Positions 26,715 to 34,664 of a stretch of DNA of 64,000 bases are shown here, piece after piece. Position 1 is the first letter of the stretch. The number at the start of each line of letters is the position of its first letter. The DNA lies in the NCBI GenBank assembly GCA_009760855.2, contig WPIO01000017.1, forward strand, positions 5,347,001 to 5,411,000. Direction: 5' to 3'. The notes under the pieces are model-generated. The model worked only from the letters and a program-made list of their open reading frames with translations, had not been told where the DNA came from and did not search any database. The position numbers were made by a program, and so were the translations under genes. The stretch comes from Cristatella mucedo. Taxonomy: Eukaryota; Bryozoa; Phylactolaemata; Cristatellidae.

Positions 26715-27119
26715 CCCAGCAGCAACTGGCCACCAAAGGCTCTTACCGGATGCTTTCCTGGAACTTCTTTCGGGCAAAATATCCGCGGGCTCTCGTCTGC
26801 AAGGTTAAGCAAGCACCGTGACCAGCTGATCGGGTAATCAGCAATGCAGCGAGGCAGACCTGTCTAGACATGCTTAACAGGCAGCCGTGCCAGTGAGCAG
26901 CACACGGTGTATGCGCTGCAAGCAGTGCCGCCGCAGAGACGCCCTCTCGAGCCGGGGTGCTTATAATAACAATGTACTTGATAGCTTCGGTTGCAGCCAT
27001 TGTACCTGGATGACGAGGGCAGCTTCATCTTTGAGCTTTGCCTGATGTCTGCCCTCTCTGGCTGCTTTGACTTCGTCGAGAAAGCGAGCCTTTGGGTTCT
27101 TGCTTGCGAGCAGTGACAT
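3649..27119 (-). CDS. UBE3B: UBE3B, HECT-type E3 ubiquitin ligase (5' two thirds; HECT domain outside window)
   Basis: This is a spliced gene of 18 recognised coding exons, 5' to 3': 27119-27006, 26796-26747, 24576-24503, 22353-22247, 16981-16925, 16588-16484, 15847-15748, 15618-15530, 14487-14405, 12237-12132, 12037-11917, 10766-10702, 9574-9462, 9310-9223, 6616-6470, 4861-4684, 4341-4223, 3763-3649. They total about 1831 nt, or 610 residues. The product aligns along its length with human UBE3B as I remember it: a short N-terminal helix, an IQ calmodulin-binding motif (residues about 35-55), then the helical region up to the segment DHWL just before the HECT domain. UBE3B transfers ubiquitin through a HECT cysteine, which would lie left of position 1. 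All junction phases agree except exon 14 to exon 15, where a small exon or a longer exon 14 is missing. Every donor seen is GT. Identification is secure; the exact ends of a few exons are not. Confidence 0.9.
4223..4341 (-). CDS. UBE3B: UBE3B exon 17
   Basis: It encodes [20 protein letters not shown] followed by [19 protein letters not shown], matching human [20 protein letters not shown] and TISSFLNSFVFKMIWDGIV. Acceptor is CTGCTGCAG and donor is GTAAGT. Confidence 0.93.
4455..4560 (+). mobile_element. LINE-A tail
   Basis: CGGAAAGAGATTGCGTTCTC then GAGAGCGCTTTATCAAGTGT and (TTA)n, the LINE-A 3' end. Confidence 0.8.
4684..4861 (-). CDS. UBE3B: UBE3B exon 16
   Basis: It encodes 58 residues including [18 protein letters not shown] and [17 protein letters not shown], matching human DLLPKLWAFICELGP and QLLAMLMLFCDCSRHLI. 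Acceptor is TTTTCTAG and donor is GTGAAT. It ends in phase 2. Confidence 0.92.
4984..5472 (-). mobile_element. LINE-A 3' ends, reversed, two in tandem
   Basis: Two reversed tails begin at about 4990 (TGCACTTGATAAAGCGCCCT) and about 5295 (GTTGCCGAAGTGAACAAAAT). Each is followed by reversed LINE-A 3' sequence; the second runs up to the hAT element at 5481. Confidence 0.75.
5481..5892. mobile_element. Non-autonomous hAT-type element with 8-bp target duplication
   Basis: Ends are inverted: CAGAGGTCGGCAAAG at the left and GTTTGCCGACCCCTT at the right. They are flanked by the identical 8-mer AGCTAGTA at 5473-5480 and 5893-5900. An 8-bp duplication and a CAG-type terminus are typical of hAT transposons. 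No transposase is encoded in the 412 bp. Confidence 0.85.
5905..6010 (+). mobile_element. LINE-A tail
   Basis: GCAAATGTGAAGCGCCTAGA then AGAGATTGAGTTCTCTGAGG and CGCTTTATCAAGTTCATTAT, the LINE-A 3' end, directly after the hAT element. Confidence 0.82.
6470..6616 (-). CDS. UBE3B: UBE3B exon 15
   Basis: It encodes [15 protein letters not shown]... and ...[20 protein letters not shown], matching human SLLKRAFQKSASVRN... and [20 protein letters not shown]. Acceptor is CGTCGCAG and donor is GTAATC. It ends in phase 1, as exon 16 requires. Confidence 0.85.
6780..7275 (-). mobile_element. LINE-A-like relic, reversed
   Basis: On the minus strand it reads [27 protein letters not shown] and [12 protein letters not shown], the upstream RT region of CR1/L2-type elements (consensus like QSGFRANHST and [14 protein letters not shown]). 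Confidence 0.7.
7590..8395 (+). mobile_element. LINE-A-like relic
   Basis: It carries decayed pieces of the RT ([30 protein letters not shown]) and a tail at 8330-8395 (TGTAAAATGCC...ATTATTA). Sits in UBE3B intron 14. Confidence 0.7.
8396..8690 (+). mobile_element. LINE-B 3' end
   Basis: Matches 21360-21575: CTCACTACCTCAACTGCCCT, TCTGTTGGCTACCGAATGCT, TAACACCCACACAGTC and the final GATAAATTGCATTACATTAC. It has lost the GACTTTG segment of the other copy. Confidence 0.85.
9223..9310 (-). CDS. UBE3B: UBE3B exon 14 (3' end uncertain)
   Basis: It encodes [20 protein letters not shown] followed by FDYFDA, matching human [20 protein letters not shown]. Acceptor is TCTTGCAG. The donor shown is GTAAAG, leaving phase 0, which does not fit exon 15. 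A second possible donor, GTCATA at 9212, would restore phase but is weak, and about 24 residues of the human protein have no counterpart here. Confidence 0.8.
9462..9574 (-). CDS. UBE3B: UBE3B exon 13
   Basis: It encodes ...[19 protein letters not shown]..., matching human [20 protein letters not shown]. Acceptor is CTTGCAG and donor is GTGAGC. It ends in phase 2. Confidence 0.92.
9745..9800 (+). mobile_element. SINE-A tail fragment
   Basis: GTAAAGTGCCTCCATAGAGA, TTAAGCTCTATTGGGGTGCT and ATATTACCATC match the SINE-A tail; the head is missing. Confidence 0.65.
10702..10766 (-). CDS. UBE3B: UBE3B exon 12
   Basis: The 65-nt exon encodes [20 protein letters not shown] plus V, matching human [20 protein letters not shown]. 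Acceptor is GTTCTAG and donor is GTAAGT. Phases fit both neighbours. Confidence 0.88.
10940..11300 (+). mobile_element. LINE-A-like relic
   Basis: It encodes [20 protein letters not shown] and [20 protein letters not shown], matching the LINE-A C-terminal RT region. A possible matching tail lies at 11790-11862, beyond a TG microsatellite. Confidence 0.75.
11531..11627. repeat. (TG)n microsatellite
   Basis: TG repeats with a few interruptions (TGAGTG, TGCGCT) inside UBE3B intron 11. Confidence 0.95.
11917..12037 (-). CDS. UBE3B: UBE3B exon 11
   Basis: It encodes 40 residues ending [13 protein letters not shown], matching human ESLEGCHTLCLMG. Acceptor is CTTGCAG and donor is GTAAGC. It ends in phase 1. 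Confidence 0.92.
12132..12237 (-). CDS. UBE3B: UBE3B exon 10
   Basis: It encodes [15 protein letters not shown]...SVPAFVYHL, matching human PVIAAQFSDNLIRPF...SVPALVTHL. This is one of the best-conserved blocks. Acceptor is CGCTTGCAG, donor is GTAGGG, phase 0 at the end. Confidence 0.93.
12957..14357 (+). mobile_element. LINE-A, CR1/L2-group retrotransposon, 5'-truncated, longest copy
   Basis: It encodes the RT finger/palm ([40 protein letters not shown]), the catalytic box as [10 protein letters not shown] (normally YADD), and the C-terminal part ([35 protein letters not shown]). One in-frame stop near 13157 and a frameshift near 13440 break it. The 3' tail GCAAATGTAAAG...GGGCGCTTTATCAAG ends in (TTA)n. 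It sits in UBE3B intron 9. Confidence 0.92.
14405..14487 (-). CDS. UBE3B: UBE3B exon 9
   Basis: It encodes [20 protein letters not shown] followed by AVATVLL, matching human [20 protein letters not shown] and AAFSLAL with no gap. Acceptor is TTTCTCATCTCATAG and donor is GTAAGA. The final AG joins exon 10 to restore Arg before [10 protein letters not shown]. Confidence 0.88.
15250..15522. repeat. Imperfect trinucleotide (GCA/GGT) region
   Basis: GCAGCA and GGTGAC-like triplets dominate up to 8 bp from the UBE3B exon 8 donor. Open frames here are low-complexity artefacts. Confidence 0.8.
15530..15618 (-). CDS. UBE3B: UBE3B exon 8
   Basis: It encodes [18 protein letters not shown]..., matching human ESLRPAMNHICANIMGHL. 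Acceptor is TTTGTCAG and donor is GTAGGC. It ends in phase 0 after ...YTSLK. Confidence 0.92.
15748..15847 (-). CDS. UBE3B: UBE3B exon 7
   Basis: It encodes [20 protein letters not shown] followed by TSTSTWRLL, matching human [20 protein letters not shown] and TDTSTWKIL. Acceptor is CTGCTGCAG and donor is GTGATT. It ends in phase 1, as exon 8 requires. Confidence 0.92.
16484..16588 (-). CDS. UBE3B: UBE3B exon 6
   Basis: It encodes 35 residues including [19 protein letters not shown], matching human [21 protein letters not shown]. Acceptor is TTTGCAG, donor is GTGAGC, phase 0 at both ends. Confidence 0.88.
16650..16818 (+). mobile_element. SINE-B copy
   Basis: Head with GGTAAGGCATTAGCACTTCA and the B-box-like GGTTCGAGTCCTGC, then CATTGCCAGCAGCAAGCAGG and the family end GATGCTGTTAAATCAGCTAC. 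The end does not resemble LINE-A. Confidence 0.82.
16925..16981 (-). CDS. UBE3B: UBE3B exon 5
   Basis: The 57-nt exon encodes [19 protein letters not shown], matching human FEKLCRSILSSMDAENEPK. Acceptor is TTGTAG, donor is GTAGCT, phase 0 at both ends. Confidence 0.85.
17880..18370 (-). mobile_element. LINE-A relic, reversed
   Basis: Minus-strand translation gives [20 protein letters not shown] then ITPPLLL, the LINE-A C-terminal RT region. Confidence 0.75.
18590..19640 (-). mobile_element. LINE-A relic, reversed
   Basis: The plus-strand text from TTCTTTTTTCTAAATTCGCC through GATTACATCGGCAAGAGGGA is the reverse complement of the LINE-A C-terminal and YADD-box regions, heavily decayed. Confidence 0.65.
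19860..20180 (+). mobile_element. LINE-A 3' end
   Basis: It starts within the ...TTGACTTGACCACATTTAAA block and ends with GCGCTTTATCAAGTGTGTTA and (TTA)n. A 13-base gap removes part of the tail stem (AAGCGCTTGAGTTCTCTG). Confidence 0.82.
20850..21575 (+). mobile_element. LINE-B, second CR1/L2-type family, 3' part
   Basis: It encodes [40 protein letters not shown] and [20 protein letters not shown], the C-terminal RT region of a related but distinct LINE. Its 3' end (TAACACCCACATAGTC...CATCACATTACATT) differs from LINE-A and has no TTA tail. Confidence 0.85.
22247..22353 (-). CDS. UBE3B: UBE3B exon 4
   Basis: It encodes ...[20 protein letters not shown]..., matching the human helix [21 protein letters not shown]. 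Acceptor is ATCCACAG and donor is GTACGT. It enters in phase 1 and leaves in phase 0, as exons 3 and 5 require. Confidence 0.75.
22681..22787. repeat. (TC)n and (TG)n microsatellites
   Basis: A TC block (22681-22708), a TATATA-rich link and a TG block (about 22748-22787), in UBE3B intron 3-4 surroundings. Confidence 0.93.
23466..23610 (-). mobile_element. SINE-A copy, reversed
   Basis: AATTCATTTGCATAGTGCCC, CAAGAGAACTTGATCTCTAT, GGGGCTCGAGCCCACAACCT and GGACCAAACCAGCC are the reverse complement of SINE-A. It abuts the Tc1 relic in UBE3B intron 3. Confidence 0.88.
23628..23830 (-). pseudogene. Tc1/mariner transposase relic, C-terminal end
   Basis: Minus-strand translation gives [20 protein letters not shown] then RQLKR, the signature WPxQSPDLNPIExxW around the third acidic residue of the DDE triad. 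The rest is lost. Confidence 0.85.
24503..24576 (-). CDS. UBE3B: UBE3B exon 3
   Basis: It encodes [19 protein letters not shown] plus a few residues. It fills the place of human REIDDFFKADDPESTKR. Acceptor is CTTCAG and donor is GTGAGT. Phases fit both neighbours (one base completes an Arg codon; one base is left over). Similarity is modest, so the call rests largely on phase and position. Confidence 0.65.
24755..25660 (+). mobile_element. LINE-A relic
   Basis: Translated pieces such as [27 protein letters not shown] and [20 protein letters not shown] match the LINE-A C-terminal region. It lacks the frameshift seen in the two young copies but has many other lesions. Tail at 25585-25650. Confidence 0.8.
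25665..26425 (-). mobile_element. LINE-A relic, reversed
   Basis: It shares with 19430-19640 the reverse complement of the YADD-box region (CATCTGCATAAAAATGAAA, GCGATTACATTGCCAAGAGG), and upstream RT at 26340-26420. It lies tail-to-tail with the 24755-25660 relic. Confidence 0.65.
26450..26608 (+). mobile_element. SINE-A copy
   Basis: Head GCACAGCAGTTGAGGTGCTC and AAGGTCGTGGCCTCGAGCCC; tail GTGAGGTGCCTGGATAGAGA and TTAAGTTCTCTCATGGTGCT. A (TC)n microsatellite follows. Confidence 0.85.
26645..26713. repeat. (TC)n microsatellite
   Basis: Pure TC repeat starting about 40 bp past the SINE-A copy and ending about 30 bp from UBE3B exon 2 on the donor side. Confidence 0.95.
26747..26796 (-). CDS. 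UBE3B: UBE3B exon 2 (second half of IQ motif)
   Basis: It encodes [16 protein letters not shown], the basic half of an IQ motif (IQxxxRGxxxR), which is the expected calmodulin-binding site. Acceptor is TTGCAG and donor is GTAAGA. The 50-nt exon ends in phase 2. A long (TC)n tract lies immediately downstream at 26645-26713. Confidence 0.85.
27006..27119 (-). CDS. UBE3B: UBE3B exon 1 (start codon, first half of IQ motif)
   Basis: The ATG at 27119-27117 opens 38 codons ending ...[10 protein letters not shown] before the donor GTACAA. The length from Met to VIQ matches human UBE3B (AAVVIQ at about residue 38), which supports this start. The exon ends in phase 0. Confidence 0.85.
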
Positions 27120-29009
27120 CGCTCACACGATTACGTCGATTCGGTCAATGACGATCAGGCTGCCTCCAGGAGCCTGGCCAAGCAAAAGATGCGTGAGAAA
27201 AACTTCATCTCAGAAACAGGGAACTACTACACAGTAATAGTAATAAAGCCGTGCCTCGGCATTTCTTATTTCTATTCTTAATCTGCATGAGAAGTTGTCA
27301 AACTGAGAGCAGTACCCAAAACAGATTTTTGGCTAAACAGGTACTCATTTAGTGACCGGTGCCAACGTTAGACTGAAGGACTAAGCATAAAGAAAGTTGC
27401 ACGGCTCACTCCTAGCATCAGAGGCCTGCCTCACACGTCTAGAGAAACACTGGCTATCGACACGTCTCTACAGTCTCCCGTCATTTGTGCTCTCTTTCTC
27501 TCTCGTTTTTATCTCTCTGTGATGGCCCATGCATATGTGCGTGGGTGTGCGTCATAGCGCATGTGACACGGCATGCACGAACTCAAACACTTAACTGGGT
27601 TCGAGTAAATTAACTCCACTTAAATGAGCAGGAAAAAAAGAATCTAAAGCTTCTAAAACAGTGAAACTCGGCTAATTAAACATTCTTGATATATAAAAAA
27701 TTGTGGCTGGATCAAGTTGTGAGTTAGACTCTACAGGTCAGGCATGTGATGCTGAATATATATATATATATAATTCATTTTTATCAGGCTGACACTTATC
27801 ACTGCTGTGCACAGACGTCGCAACCACACGCAGTAACAGTCTGCAGAGGCCACCAGGCCGGTATTCCCAGCTCAGCTAAATGAAAAAGAAATGTGTTGGG
27901 CCGGCTACACCTAACGGCAGTCTACCGTTGAACTGGAAACGATGAAGATAGGATTCTCCTCAAGCTACATTAATAAACGAAACATGACATTCAACGGGCC
28001 TGAGGCCAGCGACCAATTTGCCATCATGCATTTCTTTTGGATTCACTCAACGGGCTACTTTAAGGTGACGTCAAGTTAGCCTCAAACACAAGCTGCACGG
28101 AAGGAAGGCGTACATCAGTAGAAATCTTATTTCGAGACTATTCAATGGTGAATGCCCTGATAGGATTCAGCAGTGCATCAATAAGTCGCGTGTCTTCACG
28201 GTTGGTGGTAGCAAGCGTCAGTTGCGGCCCATTGCTAAGATGGTGCTGGTTTTACGACAAGCAGCGTCTATTTTTACCAAAAATCTTCTTTATATATTAA
28301 TCGTCAGCTCTATCTTCCGATACCGCCAAAGGGTCGGGATCCACAGTGGGCCGCAATGCACCAACAGTAGCCGGAACCGTAAAACTGTGCAGACTCGAGA
28401 GCCAGATACGAAGGTGGTGACGCAGTACGTTCAGCGAACTAGTCTGTAACTCGATATGCGTCGAAAGCGAGATAGCCCATAGCAAAGCAGTGCTACATCT
28501 GAGCAACTGCAGACTCGTACAGAGGGATAGCTAGGTATCACCTTCGGCCTCCATCCAGCAGACGGCGGGAGTCGTGAAGCTAGTTCCAGGCAGTCAGTCA
28601 GGCAGGGTTTTTCACGTACGAGACTTCCGAAGATATGGCGTAAAGCGTAGGACAGCCGCCACGCAGAAGAAATTCGCAACACGTAGCGTGCTAGTATTCA
28701 GCCGAGGAACTAGAAAACACTCGATATGTGAAAAATGCGTACTCTCCTAGGTCAAGGTTGTCACTTAGAGATAGGACTTCCGGCACGCGCTCGTTTGCCG
28801 GAGCTACATAAAAACAGGCCTTAATTGAGGGTGTCCTCTAGGGGTGAATCTCAGGCTGCAGGTCGCGATGGGTGGAGCTCCACGCGCCAGAGTGCTTTCT
28901 GCTTCCGAATCAGGCTCAAATAGCTTCTCACTTTGACGTATCAGCATGCGCTTTCGCGTTTTCGCTTACGCTAAAAAGCGAACCTGTCAATTAGCTCAGC
29001 TTCGGTTAA

Positions 29010-29150
29010 GTGTCCTTTGTGCGCTTATGCGTGCTGATGCCGTGCACGCTATCACCAACTAATTGACATGCTTTCTTTCCGGCATATGTAAAGTGCTTAG
29101 AAAGAGATTCAGTTCTCTGGGGCGCAATGTAAGTCTCTTATTACTATTTG
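29010..29150 (+). mobile_element. LINE-A 3' end
   Basis: TGTGCGCTTATGCGTGCTGA leads to GTAAAGTGCTTAGAAAGAGA and TTCAGTTCTCTGGGGCGCAA, then TTATTACTATT. Confidence 0.78.
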
Positions 29151-31375
29151 TATTAGTAAATGTTTGAGTCGACGATCTATAATTAGTCGCAGCAACAGGC
29201 ATAAGCACTAACCAGCATCTTGCCAGCCAGGTCATCGGCCACGATTAAGCCTTGTAGCTATCGCTGGATGCTGAGTGCAGGTGCTCAGCCCACACACAGT
29301 ATTCCGCCCTCGACTATCCCCCCTCCCCGCATTGGCAAGTTGGCAGGAACTGAAAACGCATGTAATACTCGAGTACTCGTTTGTTTGGAAATATATCTAC
29401 CAAATAAATGCAATCTGCTTTTCCTTGTGGAGCGTGTAAGGCTTCAGCCATCCCAACACAACGCAACACTACTATTTCAAACGATCCGAGTTACTAGTTC
29501 CCTCGTTTTGATGGCTTTGGCTACCACCAGGTCGGTAGTCAGGGGAAGTGATTCATCATACATGTAGTTTGGTTGCCTTCTCGCACAAAACATAACGATA
29601 GCTGACGAGAAACACCAACAGTTTATTCCACTACGTACGGAGTAGGGGGAGGCACAACTCTGAGAGCCCCACTCACCCACCGGAGTCCGCACCGGAGTGC
29701 CTGCGACTCCCTTGTCGAAAAATCACTAATAGCATGTTCCGACCGCCACGTGTGTCACAGCCCACTTGTACAACAATCAGGGTAGTGCCATCAACTAAAC
29801 GAAACTACAATACATCGTATTTTCCTGTGGCTAATAGTTTAGCAAGTCGAGAGCAGATGTGATTTCTTAAACTGAGTTGTTCGGTGTCAGAGGTCTTCTA
29901 GATATGCTGCGGATAAGGCAATAATAATAATTATTATTATTGACTAGAAGAACCCAAAAAATTTCATAGTAATTTCAAAGAAACCAATCGGTGGTCAGCA
30001 AGAAGCTGCGGTCAAAGGCACTTATGTTTCGCAGCTTATTGAAATAGAATTGCTGATCTGGATGTTACGAGTGATCTCGCTGTCACGAATGATCTCGACG
30101 TTACGAGTTGCCAGGCTTTAGAAAATAGGACTCACAAGGCTGAGTGATAATATCCATAGGCCTCTTGTGACAGGTGGCACCGGCATGTCAAGCCTGTTGC
30201 GAAGGATGTGTAGGTTTTCAAAGGTAACTGAATAGGAAACTCCTTTGCCTGAGAGTTCCAGATAGACCTTAGAGATCTTTCACGTGACATGCTCGGAGCT
30301 GGAGTCCTGACGGGACAACTCCCTGTAAGAACACATCCTTTTCATCTCCTCAAGCGCGATGGCCCCCTTCGGAGGAAGGCCCTTGCGAAGCTTACGAAAG
30401 TTTGCTGCCTTGCCACGCATTCCTAGCCAGCCCCCGCTGAAAATAGGGTAGCCGATCTACAAAAGAAGATTCTTCCTCTAAAAACTTTTACCCGGAGTCA
30501 CACCGCCGAAGGTACGCTGTGCGGAAGCGCATTCTAGCGCCCCGAAAAATAATTGTCAAAACTCATATTTTGAAGTCCTGTTGCTCTTCGCTGGCGACAC
30601 ACCGCTCGGAATTTTCTGCATGCAATAAAATTATCAAAGGCCCCTATTTGGGGAGTCTGAAGCTTCTCCAGCAGAAGCAGCGCTGCCCTACCGGTTAATC
30701 CTGTGCCGTCTAAGAAGAAATTCTGTTCCCACCTGGAGTGGCATCTAGTGGCTACGCCAAAGGTGCCCGCCCGTAATGGCTCTACTTCGAAAAAGTTCTC
30801 GCCAGACAAAAATCGGTGTCCTTTTTTTCTGGCGAGAAAGTCTGAAGCTGCGCTTCCTGCTAACACCTGCAAACAAATTCAGAAATGCTTCAAATACAAT
30901 AGCACCTTAATTTACAATACAACAAATTTACAATACAACACATTTACAATACAATTTCAATAAATTAAATATAAAATAGCATATAAAATACAATAGCACC
31001 ATAATTTACAAGCCCAAACCAAAAGCACCACCAAGCAGGCTTCTTTAGACCTGTTTACAGAGAATCGCGTCCCGATTCAATCTAAAAAGAGTATCGCCGC
31101 TCTAAAAAATACCGCTAGCTCCTTCTCGATTCCCTAAGCCTCGTTTACGCTGCTACGTTTTCCGTCCGTGTCTCGTCAGTCAATATAACCTACTGTACGT
31201 CACCCGCTTATAGGGGTCTTCCGTTCTGTTACGGCAGACGGAAGCAGTACAGCCTGGTTCAACTTATTGGCACAGACGGACATACGCGAAGACCAGAGGA
31301 CTTATCAGAAGTGCTTTTTTTAAGTTCGCCGAACGCATAGCCCTAAAGGAAATTTTGAATGACAGCAAGTTCACG

Positions 31376-31377
<2 letters not shown>

Positions 31378-31410
<33 letters not shown>
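31378..31410. repeat. (CA)n microsatellite
   Basis: Pure CA repeat of about 33 bases in the intergenic region. Confidence 0.95.
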
Positions 31411-31412
<2 letters not shown>

Positions 31413-32029
31413 GGAAAACACTTTCGCGAAATTATCTTCTTTATTTTGGCCCCACAATAACTTCAGCTTTGATATGTGCCTCAGGAAGCTTAGAAAAGAA
31501 GTTCTAAAGATACCTGAGTACCGTGGACTGCTAGTCTAAAGCTATGCCATAATTATTCCTATGGCCCAATCTGATATGCAGTGTTGGCATCAGCACCTTA
31601 CGCGGTCCACCAGTGGCTCCTACTTGACATTGTTTCTCTTACACAGAGAACTCGGACTGCCGTGGCCAGCTCAGGCAGTGGTAGTGATGACAATGACCCA
31701 TGCTCCACCAAAGACAGAGATAGTCAAATAAATTAGTAAAACCGCCTTTACACCTGCACCTCAACAGTGCTAACTTGTTTCAGTCTCCCATTACCTCTCA
31801 GTAGCACTCACCATAGCTCAAAAGCATGGCCAGCGAGGTCTTGAGGGCAGTTGTGATCCTCTTAGAGATGCACCGAGTAATGCCATAGGAAGAGACGTGT
31901 TCTAGAGAGATGATTCCTAGAGTAGTTTTTCACCGCTGCCTTGCAAAATTGTTTGCAGACGTAGCTAAATGTGGTTGAAGGATGCTCAGCGCATCGCGGT
32001 TATGAGATGACAATTAGGATTCCGTGCTC

Positions 32030-32440
32030 TCGATCGAGATAATAATAAAAATAATACATTTTTATAGGGCCCTCAGACAACTCAAATTTCTTTTTAGGCA
32101 CGTTACATTTGCTGCAAAGGAAGCATTCCAAAATGGTCAGTGTTAACATGCACGATGACTGCGGCATAACATGGTTATTTGTAAAATGCACAGTGAGGAT
32201 CAATCACAAGGACCCACCAAATTCTGTGAGAAACATATGCGTTTTCAGCTTCTTTTTAAATGTTACCGACCGGTCGGGGGATTTCTCTTGACGTCATTTG
32301 GGAGTGAGCTTCATGCTTTGGGGAGCATACGATATTAATGCATGGTCTCCAAAGGATTTGATGTTGGTTCGAGCCATAGGTAATGACCTGAGTCAGAGTA
32401 GTAGGTGGTACGATGCCTAGCATACTCGGATCAAGTCGAT
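32030..32440 (-). mobile_element. LINE-A 3' end, reversed
   Basis: ATAATAATAAAAATAATACA leads into the reversed tail (GGGCCCTCAGACAACTCAAA) and TTTGCTGCAAAGGAAGCATT, then reversed 3' coding sequence (GCTTTGGGGAGCATACGATA). Confidence 0.8.
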
Positions 32441-34488
32441 GGCAGCCGCCCCTCGGGGTTATCCATCCGGAGTGAGAGATCTTTTGATTGCTTTGTAATA
32501 ACTTGCAAAAGGCTTTATGGTAATATAAAGCTTTTATAATAAATAAAATAACTTTGCCACATATTATAGAAGATTTCCAGTAATCATTTTGTCACGGTAC
32601 AAAACCGGATGCAGGGTTGGCTTCACGTCGTTTCCTGTCCTGTCGCCTACCGGCTTCGTGTCTGCTGTCCCTGGTGAGTACGCTCGAACGTACCCTTAGC
32701 AAGCGTGTCTCTGAGCTCATGTTACGTGGGCCACCATGCAATCTTCATTCCCTACACGAGATATTCATTTAGTCTGCTTTGCTTTGCGGGTGTTGCGCCT
32801 TCACATGAAGAAGTTTTTGCCGACGTGGCACACCCTTTAGCACTGGCTGGGTCCCGCATAGTACTACGCTGTGCAAGCAATGACGTGAGTGGCACCAGCT
32901 GTAGCTCAGTACCGCAAAGACATCTCACATGTAGACGTATTTAATATGACATTTAACCACAGCCATTGGCACCTTGATGCGACTTCATTTCGAGGTGGAA
33001 TACCGCTGCTTGGCGAACGGTATCTGCTGTGCCTCGCGCGCAGCTCTGCTGGCATGCTAACATAATAATAATAATAATAATAATGCACTTGATAAAGCGT
33101 AGCTAAATTATAGGCTGGCAGGCTTTTTAGTGTGAAAAACCGTAGGCGTACGTGGGCGTAGGAAAGTGTTTTTGAGGAAACTCAAACTGCGTGGCACGGC
33201 TCGCGTTCGATCGCGCGTCCGGTGGCTAGGTCCATGCCCAGTGCTCCTGGTTTTGGGCACTGATCACTATCACTGATGGCTACCCGGCGTTTGCTGGTTC
33301 CATCCGGAAAATTGCTTCCATAGCCACTTGCCTGGTGCACTGTCTTGGCGTGGGGGGTACTTATCGAAAAGGCTGGCTAAGGATCTCGATAGCTCTCTCC
33401 TCTGCTAGAGGGCGACTATCACAGCTTTGCATTGGCGGCATTCACGGAAGGTGCTATCAATATATCCATTTCTCTGTTTTTTTTAAATCAAGATACTTTT
33501 ACTCTGCCGGTCTTAGATTGTGAAACCCGATCATAGATTGGGAAACGCACGCTCACAATTCTCACTAGCAGGTTCTATCTTCCTCGTGCCAGCGACTGTA
33601 GTGTTTTATCTCAAGATATTTCTGTGCTACTTAGTCCTTCGTTGCTACAGTAGCGAGTCAAGCTTTGCTTCCCAGTTAATCTTCGGTGCTCGAGAAGGAA
33701 GAAAACTGCCGGCAGCCGACCTTTGGGAATCGCCGTGGGTACGAGTGAGTTACAGTGTAGCGAGCAGTGAGCACAATGCAGCCGCTGGCATGGTTTAGCA
33801 GCTGCTTAGTGCCGGCCGCTGTGTGGAGTCACAATCGGATGTTTGCGTGCGAGCATCTATGAACTGAGGTGCTGCCTCTGTGCCTACGAAATTCGAGTGC
33901 CAGCTGCTTTTCAAAGGTTCGTTGTCTTCTCACCCAAACGAAAGTTAAGGGTTGGTGAGAGCTTGTCATACGCAAGCAATAGGGTGTGTGATCTTCAGTC
34001 GCCCTGTTCATGGCTTAGGTGATGGGTGCAATGTCTATTCACTGGCTTGGAGGTGTCATCAATTAATCAGGAATTGGTGGCAATTGCCACCTAGTAATGC
34101 CTGAAGTGCAGCTCGGTTCGGGCCATGTTTTGCTTGCTCGAGGAATTCTCGCCATTGTCTGCTGAAACAGAAAACCAAGTTGTTAAAAGCACGGCTCGGG
34201 TCTGTGTGGTCTAGCTGTTTGATAAGTGTGCTCCGTGAGGGCAAAACATCCGGAAGCCGACGGAGCCGGCCTCAGTTTCCAAATATCACGATGCTCATTC
34301 ACACCTCGTTGAGGCAATGAGGATGGCAGTTTGTCGTCGTAGTACTATGTAAAAGCGCCGACCTCGGGTGGCTTGCTTCGACTGCAGAAGCGTGTTTTGG
34401 TTCAAAATTGCTCGGGGCAAGTGGTCGTCTGGCACGCATCTGCAGTTGCCTTACACGGGTCCGCCTCGCTCTCTCTCGCTGCAGTGAG

Positions 34489-34664
34489 ATGTACTTGTTC
34501 CACTCGCTCCTGCTGCTCGCAGCTTGTGCCGGCCTGTGCCTGTCGCAAGAGGAAGACAGTGCCGCATCTGCGGTCATTCTGGCATCGAAGAATGTGCTGA
34601 ACAGATATCTCGTGGAAGGAAAGGACCTGACTGTGCAGTATAGCCTGTACAACGTCGGAGAAAG
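34489..34664 (+). CDS. SSR2: SSR2 exon 1 (signal peptide)
   Basis: It starts at the ATG at 34489 ([19 protein letters not shown]) and continues ...[20 protein letters not shown], matching human [20 protein letters not shown]. Donor is GTATGT. It ends in phase 2. Confidence 0.95.

Larger units (their letters stand above)
27120..34488. other. Divergent intergenic region between UBE3B and SSR2
   Basis: No conserved coding stretch was found. It contains a (TA)n at about 27758-27771, a LINE-A 3' end (29010-29150), a hairpin (30796-30843), AT-rich short repeats (30895-31010), a CA repeat (31378-31410) and a reversed LINE-A end (32030-32440). Promoters of both genes should lie near its ends, but I see no clear core motif. 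Confidence 0.6.
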
